Below, one piece after another: positions 1 to 12,809 of a stretch of DNA of 64,000 nt; the stretch's first letter is position 1, and every line of letters starts with the position of its first letter. The stretch is from Paragordius varius (Eukaryota > Nematomorpha): the NCBI GenBank assembly GCA_964247055.1, contig OZ176055.1, forward strand, positions 3,596,001-3,660,000, in the 5' to 3' direction. The position numbers were made by a program, and so were the translations under genes. The notes below the pieces were generated by a model. That model had not been told where the DNA came from. It ran no database searches and saw only the letters and a list, made by a program, of their open reading frames with translations.

Positions 1-1234
1 ACTTTTTTGACATTTTTCGATTATTTTGCCATTTATATTAATACAATAATAATATAAAAAGTTATAGTATAATTATCATTTTTAATGCTATTTTCTCCAA
101 AAAAAGAACAGACAAAAATATAGGATTTAAATCAGAAAAAAATGGAAGGCAAAAAATCTCTAAAACAATTAACATTTATTTATTATTATAAAAGGATGAA
201 ATGATCCCAGGAGATATATTTTATTATGATGATTATTAAAAAAATGTATTTTATTATTTGTTAATAGAATAGCTAGTTAGTTGTTAACACTTCTTTATTA
301 ACAAATTAATATTTCAATAATAATTACATTTTTTCGTTGTATATGTGTATGTGTGTTTTTATATAATTTTTTGAAAACCAATTATCATTCATTTTATTGG
401 TTATTATAGAATGAACCATCATACCATTAAAAAATCAAACACTTTTACTTTTGTAAAGCAAAAAAATAAAAATCAATTTAGAAAATATATAAAATGATTG
501 TCATTTTAAGATTTAATATATATATTTTACCCTAATAAATCTTTGCGCTGTATTTTTAACCGCGCAATTCTAACTTATGCATAAATATATTACAAACAAC
601 AAGAAATATTATTACATATGTAATGACATAACTCTAGCAGAAGACAACGGAATATAAATTGCTTAATTATTATTATTATTGTTAATATCATTGTATCAGC
701 ATTAATTTGTTATCTCGTATAAATATTTTTGTTTCTTTAATTAATTTTTTTTCTTTCATAATCATTTCCTTGAACATGAATAAAAAGTTGTTGAAAGTTG
801 TGTCATACTCACAAAACTGTATCATTGTTCAAAAATTTTGGTGATTTAATAATTGGAACCCTAGATTTTTATAAGAGTTAATTCTATAGTACGTAAATAC
901 CCTGGAGTTCCGCAAAAAATAAAAAAAATATATATATACCAATATATTTTATATCGGCATTCACATGCCATTATCTTAACCATCAAATCATACCATAATA
1001 TAAAATTGACCATTTCCCCAAAAAACAATTATATATATTATAAAACATGTACATAAAACTATTTTATTTTATATTTAAATTTTATTTTTACGTTTAACAA
1101 AGATTACTTGTAGTAATCGAAATATCATAAATCTATATAATTTTAGCTGAATTATACATATATAATAATAAAACTATTTTATTTTTAACATGTATTTAAT
1201 ATTCCAGCCATATATATATATATATATATATAAA
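1..1234. other. AT-rich stretch without recognised gene
   Basis: No exon could be supported on either strand. The stretch is AT-rich, with a (TA)n tract at about 1209-1232 just downstream of the DSCC1 stop codon. It may hold the 3' untranslated region of DSCC1; no clear polyadenylation site was assigned. Confidence 0.5.
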
Positions 1235-4200
1235 TTAATAATTTTTGTGACAATAATAAGGGCCTCCCGTATCGCCCAATCCTTCGTCAACTTTTTGCTT
1301 ATCAATCATGGTTTCTACCTTTTTTCGGGCATACCTATTAAGTAATTGAGTTATTTGTCCATTTTGTATGGAATAACAAGTAGTTTTATTATCTCCTAAA
1401 CCACTATTGACCGTTTCTTTCTTTATGAGGGCCAGTAAAAAAGGACGCAAAACATCAAAACTCAAACCAAAATCAGTGGGGAGCCCTGGAATGTTTGCAT
1501 CTAAAACATGCTTGAAAATGGCATCGATTCGTTCTTTAGCTTCTGTGGGAAAAGTGTATTCCCGAACATATAGAATATATTGGTTGTGATAATCTTGCTT
1601 TTTATGTGAATGAGTATTATTATTATTATTGGTAAGGGTTTGATTTGATGACACGATAATTGACATGTCCTAAAAATATGAAAAAAAAACAATGATTTAA
1701 ATTACAGTAAAAATCAATATTATTAAGACAAATCTTATGATTACTATTTTGTGAAAAATATAATAGGTTTACCAATTTACATCTCTTTTCACCCTTTTGT
1801 AATCAAAACATGAAGTATTAAATAAAAATATATGGTTGTTTGTCTTTTAATTTTTATGTTTTGTTTATATCAGGGGTATCCAACACGCGGCCCTCCAAAA
1901 TATTTCTGCACCCGTGAGAAATCTTAATATTTTAAGTGATCCAAATAGAATTTATTTTCCTAAAAAAAATTCTGATAAAGTTATTGCGAATTTCGGCCAT
2001 GAAATAGCAAAAATTATCAAAATAATTAGTACATTTTACAGTCTTTTGATTAAATTCTAATAAAATATTTGTTATTTCCCATATATGTATGCGGCCAGTT
2101 GGGTTTTTTGATCTGAAAATGCGGTCCGCGAGGCCATTTGTTTTGGACAGCCCTGGGTTAAATGATTTTTATTTAACCTGTGTATATCAATATCTATTTA
2201 TTTATTAATCAAGGTATATTAAACTTGAAGATATGAATGTTGCGGTTGAATCTCAAAAGGTAAGGCTCGCTTCCACACCTCCATAAAATAATTGAAGGGC
2301 ATATAAGGTTTTTTGGTGTTTGTTAGTATGTCCTCGGCATAAAATCTTGCGACCTATATGATAAAACGAAAGATTTATTATATTGATTAATAAAATCTAC
2401 ATATATGAAAACATAAATTTTGTAATAGAATTAATCTCAGATTTAATTTAATTAAATGTCAGTCAATATACATATCTATAATTCTGAGTGTGCATATAAT
2501 GACCTCAATTTTAAATAAAAATTTTTGAAATTGAAACCGTTTCGATTCCAATTCCTACTGTTTTATTCTCTCTTTTTTTGATTCGATACATTTTTTGCCA
2601 AAAAATTTTATAACGGTTTGTTTAGTAATAAAAAATATAAAATACTAAATCCGGTTTTAGGGTGTACGAATCAGTTGACGAGCGATTAAACGGTCGCGTG
2701 AATTTCTCAAAAACTAATTCCAGGACTTCTCTAAAAATATATTTTGTATAAATCAATATAAATTTTCGATCAATTATATTCATATTATAAGATCAAAAAA
2801 TAGTAAAAGTTTTTTTGATTATTTTATATCTTTTATACTTTAAAAATTAGATATATATCTAAAACAGTGTATCAAGTTTTAAAGTTCATTTTATGGGTTT
2901 GAGGATCCATTTTGGATGGAATTGCAAAAAAAAATACTTAAAACGGCTTAATTACCTATACTATTAAAAATAATCATAAACACTTAAAGTATTAGAATAT
3001 ATTTTGATAATATTAAGAATTTAGGCTAATAACTAAGTTAAACACCTAGGATAGCTTCGTTTTTAAATATTAAAATAGACTTTTTAGAGCTGTAAATTAG
3101 GATGACTTCCCTAGGTCTGTATGTAGGGCATTATTTTTGACGTTTAAAATATATAAAAATTTAAGGAAAAAACAGGTGATAGCATAAATTTTGTGGGAAA
3201 TCTTAGTTGTTGTAGCTTTTTTATGTTTCCTATCAAAGATAATAAAATATCTATATTGAAAAAGTTGTAGCCCAAATACACATATTTCTTTTATTATATG
3301 GTATTTCCTCAATTATTATTCATTTTCAAAAAGTTAAATTGATAATCGATTCATTAGACAACAAATTTTGACTTTTTTAAGTGCCATTCTTGAAAATTTA
3401 AAATTTATTTCATTAAAGTACATAAATAGTATATCTGAAAAAAAATGGTCTAACACCTAAGAATTTTATTTTATTAGGGTTTATGGATAATTTTTGGCCC
3501 CGATTTAACCTTAAAGTCGAAATTGTCAAAATTAAAAGTTTTAAATATAGAGCCATGTATTTTATATCATTCGAAAGAGCTCAAAAGACTGTATCTTTCG
3601 AACAGTAGTTGGTCATTTAAATTAATCTGAAGGAAAAGTTATTTGGGTTTATATGTCAAAATTTTCAGCCCATAAAAGTCAAAATTTTCACAGACAAACT
3701 AATTTAAAAATCATATAAATTATTTTGATATAATTATTAGGGTTAAATTAGTAAAAAATTAAAAAAACTTTTAAAAAAGCTTTTGGTTTGCTTTTTTAAT
3801 AAAATCATTTTTATCAAAATTATTTTAACTCGTGTATACTTAAATAGTTATAATTGCAAATTAATTACATAATGGTTATAAAAGATCAAAAATGGTTTTA
3901 ACTTTGTCTTTATTTGAAATTTTGAAATTATTCCTAAAGAAAATAAAATTATATCGATGAGATGGTAATTTTTTATACAACAAAAAACTTAAAAATGGCT
4001 GTTTTGAATGACTTAAGAGCAATAAATAAGTGTTTTAATCGAAAAAACTTTTCTGTTTTTTTTGGATATTCATTGTCATCTAGACAAAAAAATTAAATTA
4101 ATAAAAGCGCTCTCGCTTCGCGCGTTTGTCGCTTCTTTTGTGCAATATTAACCATCGATGTAAAGCATAATAGCATGCTTTTCATAGAGTTTTCATTGCT

Positions 4201-4984
4201 CTTTCAAACGATATATTACAAATGGTTTGTAGTATAATTTCAAAGAAAATATTTTTTATTTGATAAAGAGGGCGCATTATCATATAAAATCATATTAAAC
4301 CAAATTCTTAGGTGAAAATAATTTTTATATCAGATTTACTGTTAAAATGATAGTAAAAATCTGAAAATGCAAAAAAACTCGAGTGACAGAAAAATTCGTT
4401 GTCTACTGTTATTTAACAATTACTTTTGGAAAAGGTCGCTTAAAGCTGTCATCGTTTCAGCCTTTGATATTTGACCATTAGCAATGTCCCAAGAGTTTTC
4501 TTCAATGAAAGATATGATATGGTTTACCATTTGTTTGTAATACGTCGATTCTATCATGAATACTTGAGATTTTTTATCATTTACGTTTTGAACAAAAAAG
4601 GCTCCCATTTTCGTTAGTAATTCCTTTATTTCAAGTGTACTAGCTTGTATACTTTCACAAACATTATCCCATGATATAGGCTAACAAACATAATTACAAA
4701 TCTAATCATACCTGAAATGCCCTATAATCATCCGTATCTTTGAGCGTATAATTGGCTAATAATTGGGAAAGATGACTATATATGTTTGGAGTAACGAGGG
4801 ACACCTCATAAAATGTATTGGTTGTGTGTTGACATATCTATCAATAAAATATCACTAAAATACTAGAATATTGTAATAATAATATATTAAAATTGTATTA
4901 TCAAGTGCGTTTTCAATATTTCAACCATCGTATATGCATGATTTTTCCAGCAGCCAAAAAATATAACTAGGCTCAATTTAAATC
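1235..4984 (-). CDS. DSCC1: DSCC1/DCC1, alternative RFC cohesion-loader subunit (partial gene model)
   Basis: DCC1 is part of the CTF18-RFC clamp loader, which acts in sister-chromatid cohesion and at replication forks. Exons in transcript order: 4926-4984 (tentative), 4712-4837, 4424-4680, 2225-2353, 1235-1669. The order of conserved blocks follows human DSCC1 as I remember it: an HTT..FYEV block; SWDNVCESIQASTLEIKELL then an F..IEENSWDI helix; VARFYAEDIL..FMEVWKRALP; then YILYVREYTFP..AKERIDAIF and LLNRYARKK near the C-terminus. The 4712 and 4424 exons are separated by only 31 bases. Two pieces are missing: the N-terminus, and about 30 residues expected between the 4424 and 2225 exons, since the phases there do not join (phase 2 to phase 0). 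The last exon carries an Asn run not usual for the family. Family assignment is good; exon completeness is poor. Confidence 0.75.
1871..2155. mobile_element. hAT-type MITE in the last DSCC1 intron
   Basis: The ends are inverted: CAGGGGTATCCAACACGCGG on the left and the complement of CAGGGCTGTCCAAAACAAAT on the right, the usual CAGGG-start form of hAT miniature elements. Flanking 8-mers GTTTATAT and GGTTAAAT agree at 6 of 8 positions and look like an aged target duplication. It is 285 bp with no coding capacity. A related left end (CAGGGATGTCCAACACGC) occurs at 29990. Confidence 0.75.
3355..4405. mobile_element. 1.05-kb inverted-repeat DNA element, copy 1 (in a DSCC1 intron)
   Basis: It starts TAGACAACAAATTTT and ends with the complement of TAGACAACGAATTTT; TA at both edges fits a TA target duplication, as in Tc1/mariner-like elements. 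No transposase frame was found. A GC-richer block, CTCTCGCTTCGCGCGTTTGT, sits near 4109-4130. A second copy with the same order of segments lies at 38782-39860. It sits just downstream of the 4424-4680 DSCC1 exon. Confidence 0.7.
4681..4711 (-). other. 31-base intron in DSCC1
   Basis: On the minus strand this starts GTATGA after ...GCATTTCAG and ends TTGTTAG before CCTATATC. Both flanking exons end and begin in phase 0, and the joined protein reads ..DDYRAFQ/PISWDNV.., matching the DCC1 family order. Its length is not a multiple of three, so it must be removed. Confidence 0.75.
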
Positions 4985-7580
4985 CTTAAATAATTTAGTA
5001 GCCAATCAAAAACACTACACAGTTAAGATTTGTACAAATCAGAAATATATTAACCACAACTTCAATTACGAACGATAACGGCAATGATTTTGAAATTACA
5101 ACGCAAGGAAAAAACAAAGTCTATTATCTTTTATATAAGAGGGAGACTTAAATTATTTTGGAGGCCCATATAGACCTTAAACACTCTACCCTGGGCTGAC
5201 AGTAATGATATGAAGTCAGGGGTTTAAAACTTATAGGCATAAAGCTTAAGTCAGACACCCTAACCAATCTATCATTACAAAAATATACAATAAACAAATT
5301 GTTAAGATAAAACATAAAAATCAAAGAATCTTTTATAACTTATGTCAACAACCTGGTTTTATTATAAAAACCTATTGTTTTGAGTATAGTTGCAAATCGC
5401 TAAAACACAAACATTTTTATTAAATTGTGATGTTAACACTTCATGGCCTTTTCACTTTTTTTCCGCGATAATATATTGGGTTAGTTTTATATCCCAGAGC
5501 TAACTAATGTTTTGAAAGTTATTTTAGTTAAAATTTAATTGTCAAACATTGTTATCATGTATTAAATAAAAGCTTAAAATTATAACACTTTTGTGGCTAA
5601 TAGAGTCTATAGGACAGCTCCAAAACTAGATTGACAAACAGCCGATGTATATATTATATATATATTATATATATATCATGTTTTTGCTGGTAAAATATAG
5701 TCCAAAGCTCTTTAAAATTAGTTATTAATATTTTCTATATAATATACATTTAATTTACATGTTACATTAGACATTATAGAAAAGTGGCGGAAACAAAGTT
5801 TCTAAGATATTTTTACAATTTTATATTAAAAAATTGTATAATGCGCCTAAAAGGCTAAAGAAAGCATATTTTTGAATTCGGCTCGATACCTTAAATTTTT
5901 TTAAATTCAAATCAAATCGCTCTTAGATACAAAACTACTCCAAAGATTATGGAATGTTAAAGGTTATACGAAAATATAAGATTTATGACTGCTTTAATAT
6001 TGTTTTTTATTTATACGTTTTGTTATACAAATGTGAAAAATAACATAATGTTGAAACGGAATTTCGTTTTGAGAAAATATCACGTTAGTAGGTTTTAAAG
6101 TCTTTATAACCAAAGGTCGTACGAAAATTTTAATAATTTTTTCCAAACGATTTTATAGCCAGAAAAAATATTAAAAACATATAAATTCAAACACATTTAA
6201 AAAGAAAAAAATAAAATATTTTGGTCGAAAGATAATAAAGAGCATTTAAAGTAGGATTAACTATTAAATTTAACAGTAGATAATAATCCAATTGTTATCC
6301 CAATAAATATATGTTAGAAAAAATTATTCATCATTAACAGAAGCAAATATTAAGTTTATCAAGCCTCCATTTTAACTAAATAAAATTTTAATAGAATTTT
6401 AACGATAAATTATATGAATAAAAATTTGAGTCATAAAATTGCCTTAAATTTTCAGTTTATTTTAACAAGGATCATTTTACAAACATTTTATTCATTTAAC
6501 TCCATCTTAAAAAACAAATATATATTTATTTATTCCAAATATTTTTGCTGTAGTATCGTAAGTTCTAAAAACTATTTTTCACGCCTAACTCACTGGCTTA
6601 AGAGTTTCGAAACCAGAGCATTGCATTTTTGTTACCAGTATTTCCAAATTCCACATCAATTAATATTCAAATATCATATTAAAATCAGGTATTTAAAAAT
6701 CAAAAAGGATAACGAATATAATTCGTGATCTCAACAAATAAAAACTTAAAAAAATACCAAATTTCCTGGTTCCTTTTCTTCAAAAAGACAGTAACAATTA
6801 GTGGTTTCAGCTTGTTTAACCAAATATGTTTTAGAATCTGAACAGATTACCGTATTTTGTTCCGGTGAACCTTTTATATGATATCTTTATATATATATAT
6901 ATATATATTTTTACTTGTCTATATAGGGTTGTATGTCCGAGGTAATTTGCATAAATTTACAATTATTTTTAGTTTTTTGATATTTTAAAGTGCCATAATA
7001 ATTTAGTTGATTTGATTCTATACCTAAAAAATCTGCCAGCTTTTGCAAATCCATTCAATTTTGAATCGCCTAACAGAGCAAACTGATGTTATATTATTAT
7101 TTTCACACATGCGCATTTTTATGTTGTATTTAGTGTTTTTGTTTGAGGAGCATATATTACTGTAATTTGCATGGTAAATGTAAATTGTATAATACACGTA
7201 TATATAACACATCATTGCGATTAACTTATGGACAAAGTTAGTTTGCTCTTTAAAACAAAGTTTAATTTTAACAACACCAATAATTTTTATATGCAGTTTA
7301 TATAACCTCATTTTTAATCAATAAATTTGGTTTAACACTTTATTACCTATATATGAATTCTTATTTTGCGACTAAAAATTAAATACTTAAAAATGTAAAT
7401 AAAAAAAATCCTCTAATTTTTTCGCCCCCATTTTGTAAATTTTTTAATCCCTAATACGACAGTTGAACAAAAGTTATTATGTTTCAACCTAAATAAGCTT
7501 TCAGGTTACAACTTGATTTTTATAGATAATAAACTGTTTGTTTCAGTCGTGTTTTTGAGTCGTCCCGATTTGGGACACTA
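4985..7580. other. Intergenic AT-rich stretch with a dispersed repeat
   Basis: No supported exon was found. At 5820-5960, in reverse, there is a copy of a dispersed sequence also seen forward at about 14580-14720 and 15230-15340, and in reverse near 43430-43520. It is marked by a line like GGGTAGTTTTATACCAGAGC followed by a GCGCATTATAC segment. A weak copy begins near 5461. There is a (TA)n tract at about 6891-6908. The N-terminal exon(s) of DSCC1 may lie in the first kilobase but could not be identified. Confidence 0.45.
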
Positions 7581-7780
7581 CAATGGTGCTCATCAAATAA
7601 CTTTAAAGTACCGCAAAAACATTTATCTTGTCTCAAGGGCTGTCACTCTATATAACACCGATAAAAATGTCATAGCTGTTTGGCATATTTGTCGATTTAC
7701 AGAAAAAACTTTAAAATAGTTTAAGGCGATAAAATGACACCAATAGGGCTGCATGCGGCCCTTGGCCGTGAGTATTATTG
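7581..7780. mobile_element. Degenerate hAT-type MITE, CAGTGGTACTCA family
   Basis: Its left 70 bases align base for base, with scattered changes, to the element at 27589-27812 (ATGGTGCTCATCAAATAACT against GTGGTACTCACC..). The right part shares the GCATGCGG..GGCCG..TATTATTG pattern. No target duplication is visible, so the copy is old. Confidence 0.5.
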
Positions 7781-8170
7781 CCTTAGAAGTTGAAAACTGT
7801 AAATAATTGAAGCTATTTTACAAAAGAGAACAAATATAATTAAATTTTAACTAAAAATTTTTTTATAAGATTGGGCTATCGGATATATGATTATTTCTAA
7901 GTAATGGTCTGCAAAAAATAATGAAGTGGAAATAGATTTTTTAAAAACCTACAAATCTGCTAATGGAGAAAGCTATGAAATTATAAAAAATTACCAAAAA
8001 AATAAATATATTTGGATAGATAATTGTATCATTCTCTGGATGCTTAGTTTGAAACTCATGATCCATTAAAACTTTCTAATCTTTTGGGTATTTTTTATCA
8101 GAGCGATTTATACGAATATGTAAAAAGCATTTATATATTGGAACTTTTCAAATATACATCCTTTGACTAT

Positions 8171-8685
8171 TAACACTTGGAAATATGCATCAGTTTGATT
8201 AATTGGGCTAGTTAGTTACCCCAGGCTTGTTTAAAAATTTTAAAAAATATCCAATAAATTAAAACCATGATAAAAGGTTGCAATTATATGAGATTACGGA
8301 ACCAAAACATAATAAAAAAATTCATTCAAAAATACTTGATATTTATTGAGAAGTAAAACCCAAAGGTAATTAGCCAACATAACATGTGTTAAGCTAAAAA
8401 AATAATGATATACCTCTTTTTCTGTTTATTATGTTAAATGTGATAATAAAAAAGTTAACTTATTATAGGCTTAAAATAAAATAAACACGATATTTTGCAA
8501 AAAAGTTGTAAAAAATGGCATAGTAATTTGATATGGAGCTTTTTTTTAAAACTTAATATTATTTAGATATTAGAACGAATAAAAGCATAATTTAAATTTA
8601 AACCGTTTTCTTCAAAAGTTTTTTTAAAAATATCAACCTAAATATTGTCTGGCATATTTAGATACCCCAATGAATCAAAGTGTTA
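8171..8685. mobile_element. 515-bp TA-flanked MITE, CTTAACACTT family, copy 1
   Basis: Ends are TAACACTTGG and AAAGTGTTA, inverted, with TA at both edges (TTAA on the outside is also possible). Inside are the landmarks shared by all copies: AGTTACCCCAGGCTTGTT, AACATAACATGTGT, ATAAACACGATATTTTGCAA, and a GATACCCC near the right end. Other copies: 14063-14580, 17230-19214 (carrying a LINE), a partial at 31740-31966, and a reverse degenerate copy at 59520-59950. No coding frame. Confidence 0.75.
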
Positions 8686-8714
8686 AGGCGAAAAAAAATC
8701 AAATCTGTATATTT

Positions 8715-9765
8715 ATAAAATTGGAAAATGATGGCTTTGTGATCTGGTACCGGAAAACCGGTAGACCCATTCAAATCCAAATATTGAAAAAATATAATCA
8801 TTAATAAATGCCCTGAAAATAGCTTTCCCTTTTTTTAAATTAGGCCCCCAGTTCGGGCCTTGCCCTGTGTAAAAAAACGGGTTTTTTAAAAACAGAAGTC
8901 CATAAAAATCGTGTCTTTGAGACAATTTTCCTAAGAACGTGTTGGACCTTGTTTACTTAGATTTTTTAATTTAGGCCTCTTTTTACCCGCTCCCCCCGTA
9001 AAATGCCATTTTTTTCCAAAACAAAGTCCACAAAAATAATTTTTTGAATCTATTTTTCGCCAAAGGTATGAGACCGTAAAAATTCAATAAAGATTCTACG
9101 TATTCCCTGTTAAAAGACAAAAATAGTCAAACGTTTCTTTGATGATAGCTGCTGAGTACGGAGCTACCCGAGAAAAACTGAGCCGTCATATCGAAATCGC
9201 GTGCTTTTGGGGCTAAATTTCAGAAAACCTATCAGGCATATAAGTTCGATAGCTGCTTATAGTATTACCCGTAAAAAGTCAAAAATATTAGTCGAGCGGA
9301 TTTTTTAAATTAGCCGTTAAATAGGCCCTTAACGCCCTATAAAATGCGCTATCATTGAACTATTATTTATTTTTGAAGCCATTCTTCCAAAAACCATTAG
9401 GAATGAATGATAAATCCAGGTATAAAGGCAAATTTTTTTTATCTAACTACATTTTTATATTGGCCTCTGGGTAGGGGGCTACCCGCCTACAACTGCGCCA
9501 TCATATCGATACAGCATGCCTTTAGAGCCAAATTTCAGAAAACTTATGAGACTGTGAATTATTTTAAAACTTCGTGCCGCATAATTTGCTTATAAAATTA
9601 AAAATATATTATGCTCATTTCAAATAAAATTGTCTATCTCAACATTTAAACAAGACAATTAAATGATATATCAGACTTTATTGATTTTAAACATAAAATC
9701 GTATTCGTTTATTGTTTTATTATTTACTAGCTAGCCCTGTCACGCTTTGCTGTGATGTAGTCTCA
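8715..9765. repeat. Composite repeat, 'GCGAAGCGTGACAGGG' family, reverse copy
   Basis: This stretch is a rearranged reverse-orientation match to 30195-31197. Shared landmarks are GGTAGACCCATTCAAATCC, the run reading GCTCCCCCCGTAAAATGCC, CAAAGTCCACAAAAATAA, ACGTATTCCCTGTTAAAAG, and the end block GCCCTGTCACGCTTTGCTGT near 9735. It is GC-richer than its surroundings. No transposase was recognised; short open frames here are not real genes. Confidence 0.6.
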
Positions 9766-10241
9766 AATTATTCTTAATGATTTGCAATAAATAGAAGCAA
9801 TGAGTATTAATATTAAAAAATAAAGTTAACTTGAATTTTGGCATTTATTATATTGATTTTCATTGAGTATATTTTATGTTACTGATATAAAGGGCTAAAT
9901 TTAATTGGACTTACTAAATTGAGTTTTTAAATCTATCTATTCATATTGAACTAAAATTTCCAAAATTATTTATATTATATATAAATTTATGATTATTGAT
10001 CAAGTTCTCTGCAAATAAATTGATTTTTTACGAATATAACCATATATGGAAAAAATGGAAATTTTTTTTTCTATATTATCATTTTTTTAAACTTAATTTT
10101 TTGAGACTTATTTGACACAACGGTCATATTAAGCTAGGAATGATATCATGACTATACCCAAATTTGCACACTCTATTAGTTAAAGAGATAATGGGTATGT
10201 TAGACGTAAAATATAAGGTCAAACAATAATTAGTAGGTTTC

Positions 10242-10278
<37 letters not shown>

Positions 10279-11261
10279 ATCGAAAAGTTATTAAAAAATA
10301 AAACATAAATGTTAAAAAAACAATACAATAAATTCTTTTTTTATATATTTTCAGGGGACAAATATCGGCCATTATATTATAACTTAAATTATCCACCTAT
10401 TTCATTTGTATTAAAGTACTTACAAATAACACTGCTCTAGGTAGAAATTTAAAAATATTATAATTTTATCTTAAGTTTACTCCAAATAATATAGAGAATA
10501 AAATAAAAGCAACACGCTAATACCAAAATAATTTATATAAAAAATATAATCCAAATGTTATTATACTGATAAAACGTAAAAATTAAGACATTAAATGTTT
10601 TACTGTCAATATTTATTTAATAACCCATTATTTTACATTGCAAAGTAGAGGTCGTAAAATTTATACGGAAAAAACGTAAAAATAGAAGAAAATTACTTCA
10701 AAATACATCCATATTTTAAAACAAACTGTAATAGAAAACATTTTAATCGTAAAATATATAATGGATTGTGCTACCAATTTACATCTCTATTTTATACTTT
10801 GCAGTTTAAAACAAACACATATATTAGATATCAAGATTTAAAATAGTTGTCTTTAAAAAAATATTTGTTATATTTTTGTCCGATAACTTTAAAATTAATT
10901 AATATATTATGTAAGAAAAACAAGTTTTGAAAAATGTATGGCTGTCCTTTTGCCTTAAAAATTTTTCCGTCTGTAAAATTCTAATACTACTGTAAATCAT
11001 TACAACATAACAAATGTAATATTTTATTATTGTAATAAATCATTCATCTATTTATATTTTAAAGTGTTTTGTTAAAAATTGGTCCTACATACTATAATTT
11101 ACTTTAACTTATGTCGTTTGGTTTACAAATAATTAAAACAGCGTACCGCTGCTTTCTAAGTGAAGATTGCAAACTGAATTAAATACTAAAAATTTGTATG
11201 GTAAATATTCCTTTTGAAAAAATGCTAAAATGACGAGTCCAGGTAAATTAATTTAAAGGGT

Positions 11262-11297
<36 letters not shown>

Positions 11298-12807
11298 CTT
11301 AAAAGATTTTATGAAAAATTTTAAGGTTTAAGCATATTACCTTTTAAAAGCATTATTGTAAACATTGCTATATAATATTTGAAAAAAAACAAATTCCTCT
11401 TTTTTAGAAATAAAAACCATACCTTTTCAAATTAAATTGACTTTATATGCTGTATTGTACTCGATGAATTAGTTATTTATCGAAAAAAATTTTTGAATTT
11501 AATTCCATGAATAAATTGTATGCCACTTCTGGGGATATTCCACTACCATTCTTTATCTTTATTAAATTAACGCATATAAATCAAAAAATAATTGATCTTA
11601 TACTTAAAAATAGATGCTTAATTAAATAAATTATTAAAAATTCAAAGTCTTAAAATTTTGTGGTGTTAAGTTTGCCTTGTGAATAAAAATCATCCATCTA
11701 TATTATATGAAGGGTGCTTTATAAAATTGACTAAACATACAACAACGCAAAATGAATTATTTTTTAAAAAATAGTTCATTTTGCGTTACACAACTAAGAT
11801 TGACTCTATTTATTTATTAATATTTAAAACTGTCAGTTTTTGGAATCAAAATTAACCACCTATATATAATAAATAGGCTATTTTTTAAGTTTTCAAAACC
11901 TTTGTGAAAAAGGCAAAAAAATAAATTAATTGAAACATTTTCGGATGTTATGGATCGCATTCATCTGCCAAATTTGGAATCCAAAACAAATTTGATTTTT
12001 TAATGCCGGAATGCTATTAACTTTACACGCAAGACACGAAATTCTTGTTCCCAAAATAATTATTTTTTTTTTCATGGACAAAAAATGAATTAAAATCCAA
12101 TACTTTTGTGTCAATCTCTCCATAAGGAAAGATCACATTTGCTTATATTTTATTTCAGAGAATTTTTCAGGTAAAAGCTAAATTATTAAATTTAAAAAAG
12201 CGCTATTGTTTCGTATGCTTGATGACCTTATCATTCCACACGCTGTTTTTTTATATTTTGATTAACATTGTATCATAAAAGCAATTAATATAAGTGTCAG
12301 GATCTGAAAAATCTAACAGCTAGAATGTAAAACATTTACCCTAAAACCTAATAGTCTATCATTTATCCTAGTTTTTTTATGGTCGATATAATAAGCGTTA
12401 TAAAGTTGGGCTTTAGGATGAAACCTCCCCATATTTTACAACCCTTAATATGACGAAATATGAAAATGACATTATTTAATTGAATGGCTTTTTAATAAGC
12501 AAATTTCTTGAAGTTTTAGATTTTGCGCCTTAAATTTTAATTGACTGCAAAATCGTATCCAAAAATAACTTAACCGTTAAAATGCTTTAAGAATAAAGGC
12601 TTTTTAGTCGATGCCTACGAGAAAGCCTGTGGAATTTATGGAAGGTTCTACAATCCCATGAAGTTTTTGTAAAAATACGCAATAATATTACAATAACATT
12701 CGAAATTATACGCTCTAAAAATGTATAGTAAAGTATAATTGAGCCACATAAAAGGTAACATAATGGGATTGTTATTAAAGCCAACTATTTTTTATATTTT
12801 TATTGAA
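9766..12807. other. Intergenic AT-rich stretch
   Basis: No supported exon. It contains (TA)n tracts at about 10242-10275 and 11267-11294 and a striking 44-bp palindrome at 11744-11787 (listed separately). Short open frames at 10124-10396, 11926-12123 and 12587-12784 have no recognisable family or splice support. Confidence 0.45.
11744..11787. repeat. 44-bp near-perfect palindrome
   Basis: Arms AACGCAAAATGAA and TTCATTTTGCGTT flank a self-complementary core TATTTTTTAAAAAATA, with one mispaired position on each side of the core. It could extrude as a cruciform or be the remnant of a tiny fold-back element. Confidence 0.7.
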
Positions 12808-12809
12808 TA

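Noticed and set aside
3097-3312. 71-codon minus-strand frame considered as the missing DSCC1 exon
   Set aside because: Length, phase and residues do not fit the missing winged-helix part of DCC1.
6414-6728. 104-codon open frame on the plus strand
   Set aside because: AT-driven composition (Phe, Ile, Lys, Tyr), no family resemblance, no splice partners, in a repeat-rich gap.
7024-7311. 95-codon minus-strand open frame
   Set aside because: Low-complexity, TA-repeat-like codons (YIYVYYTIYIYH), no recognised domain.
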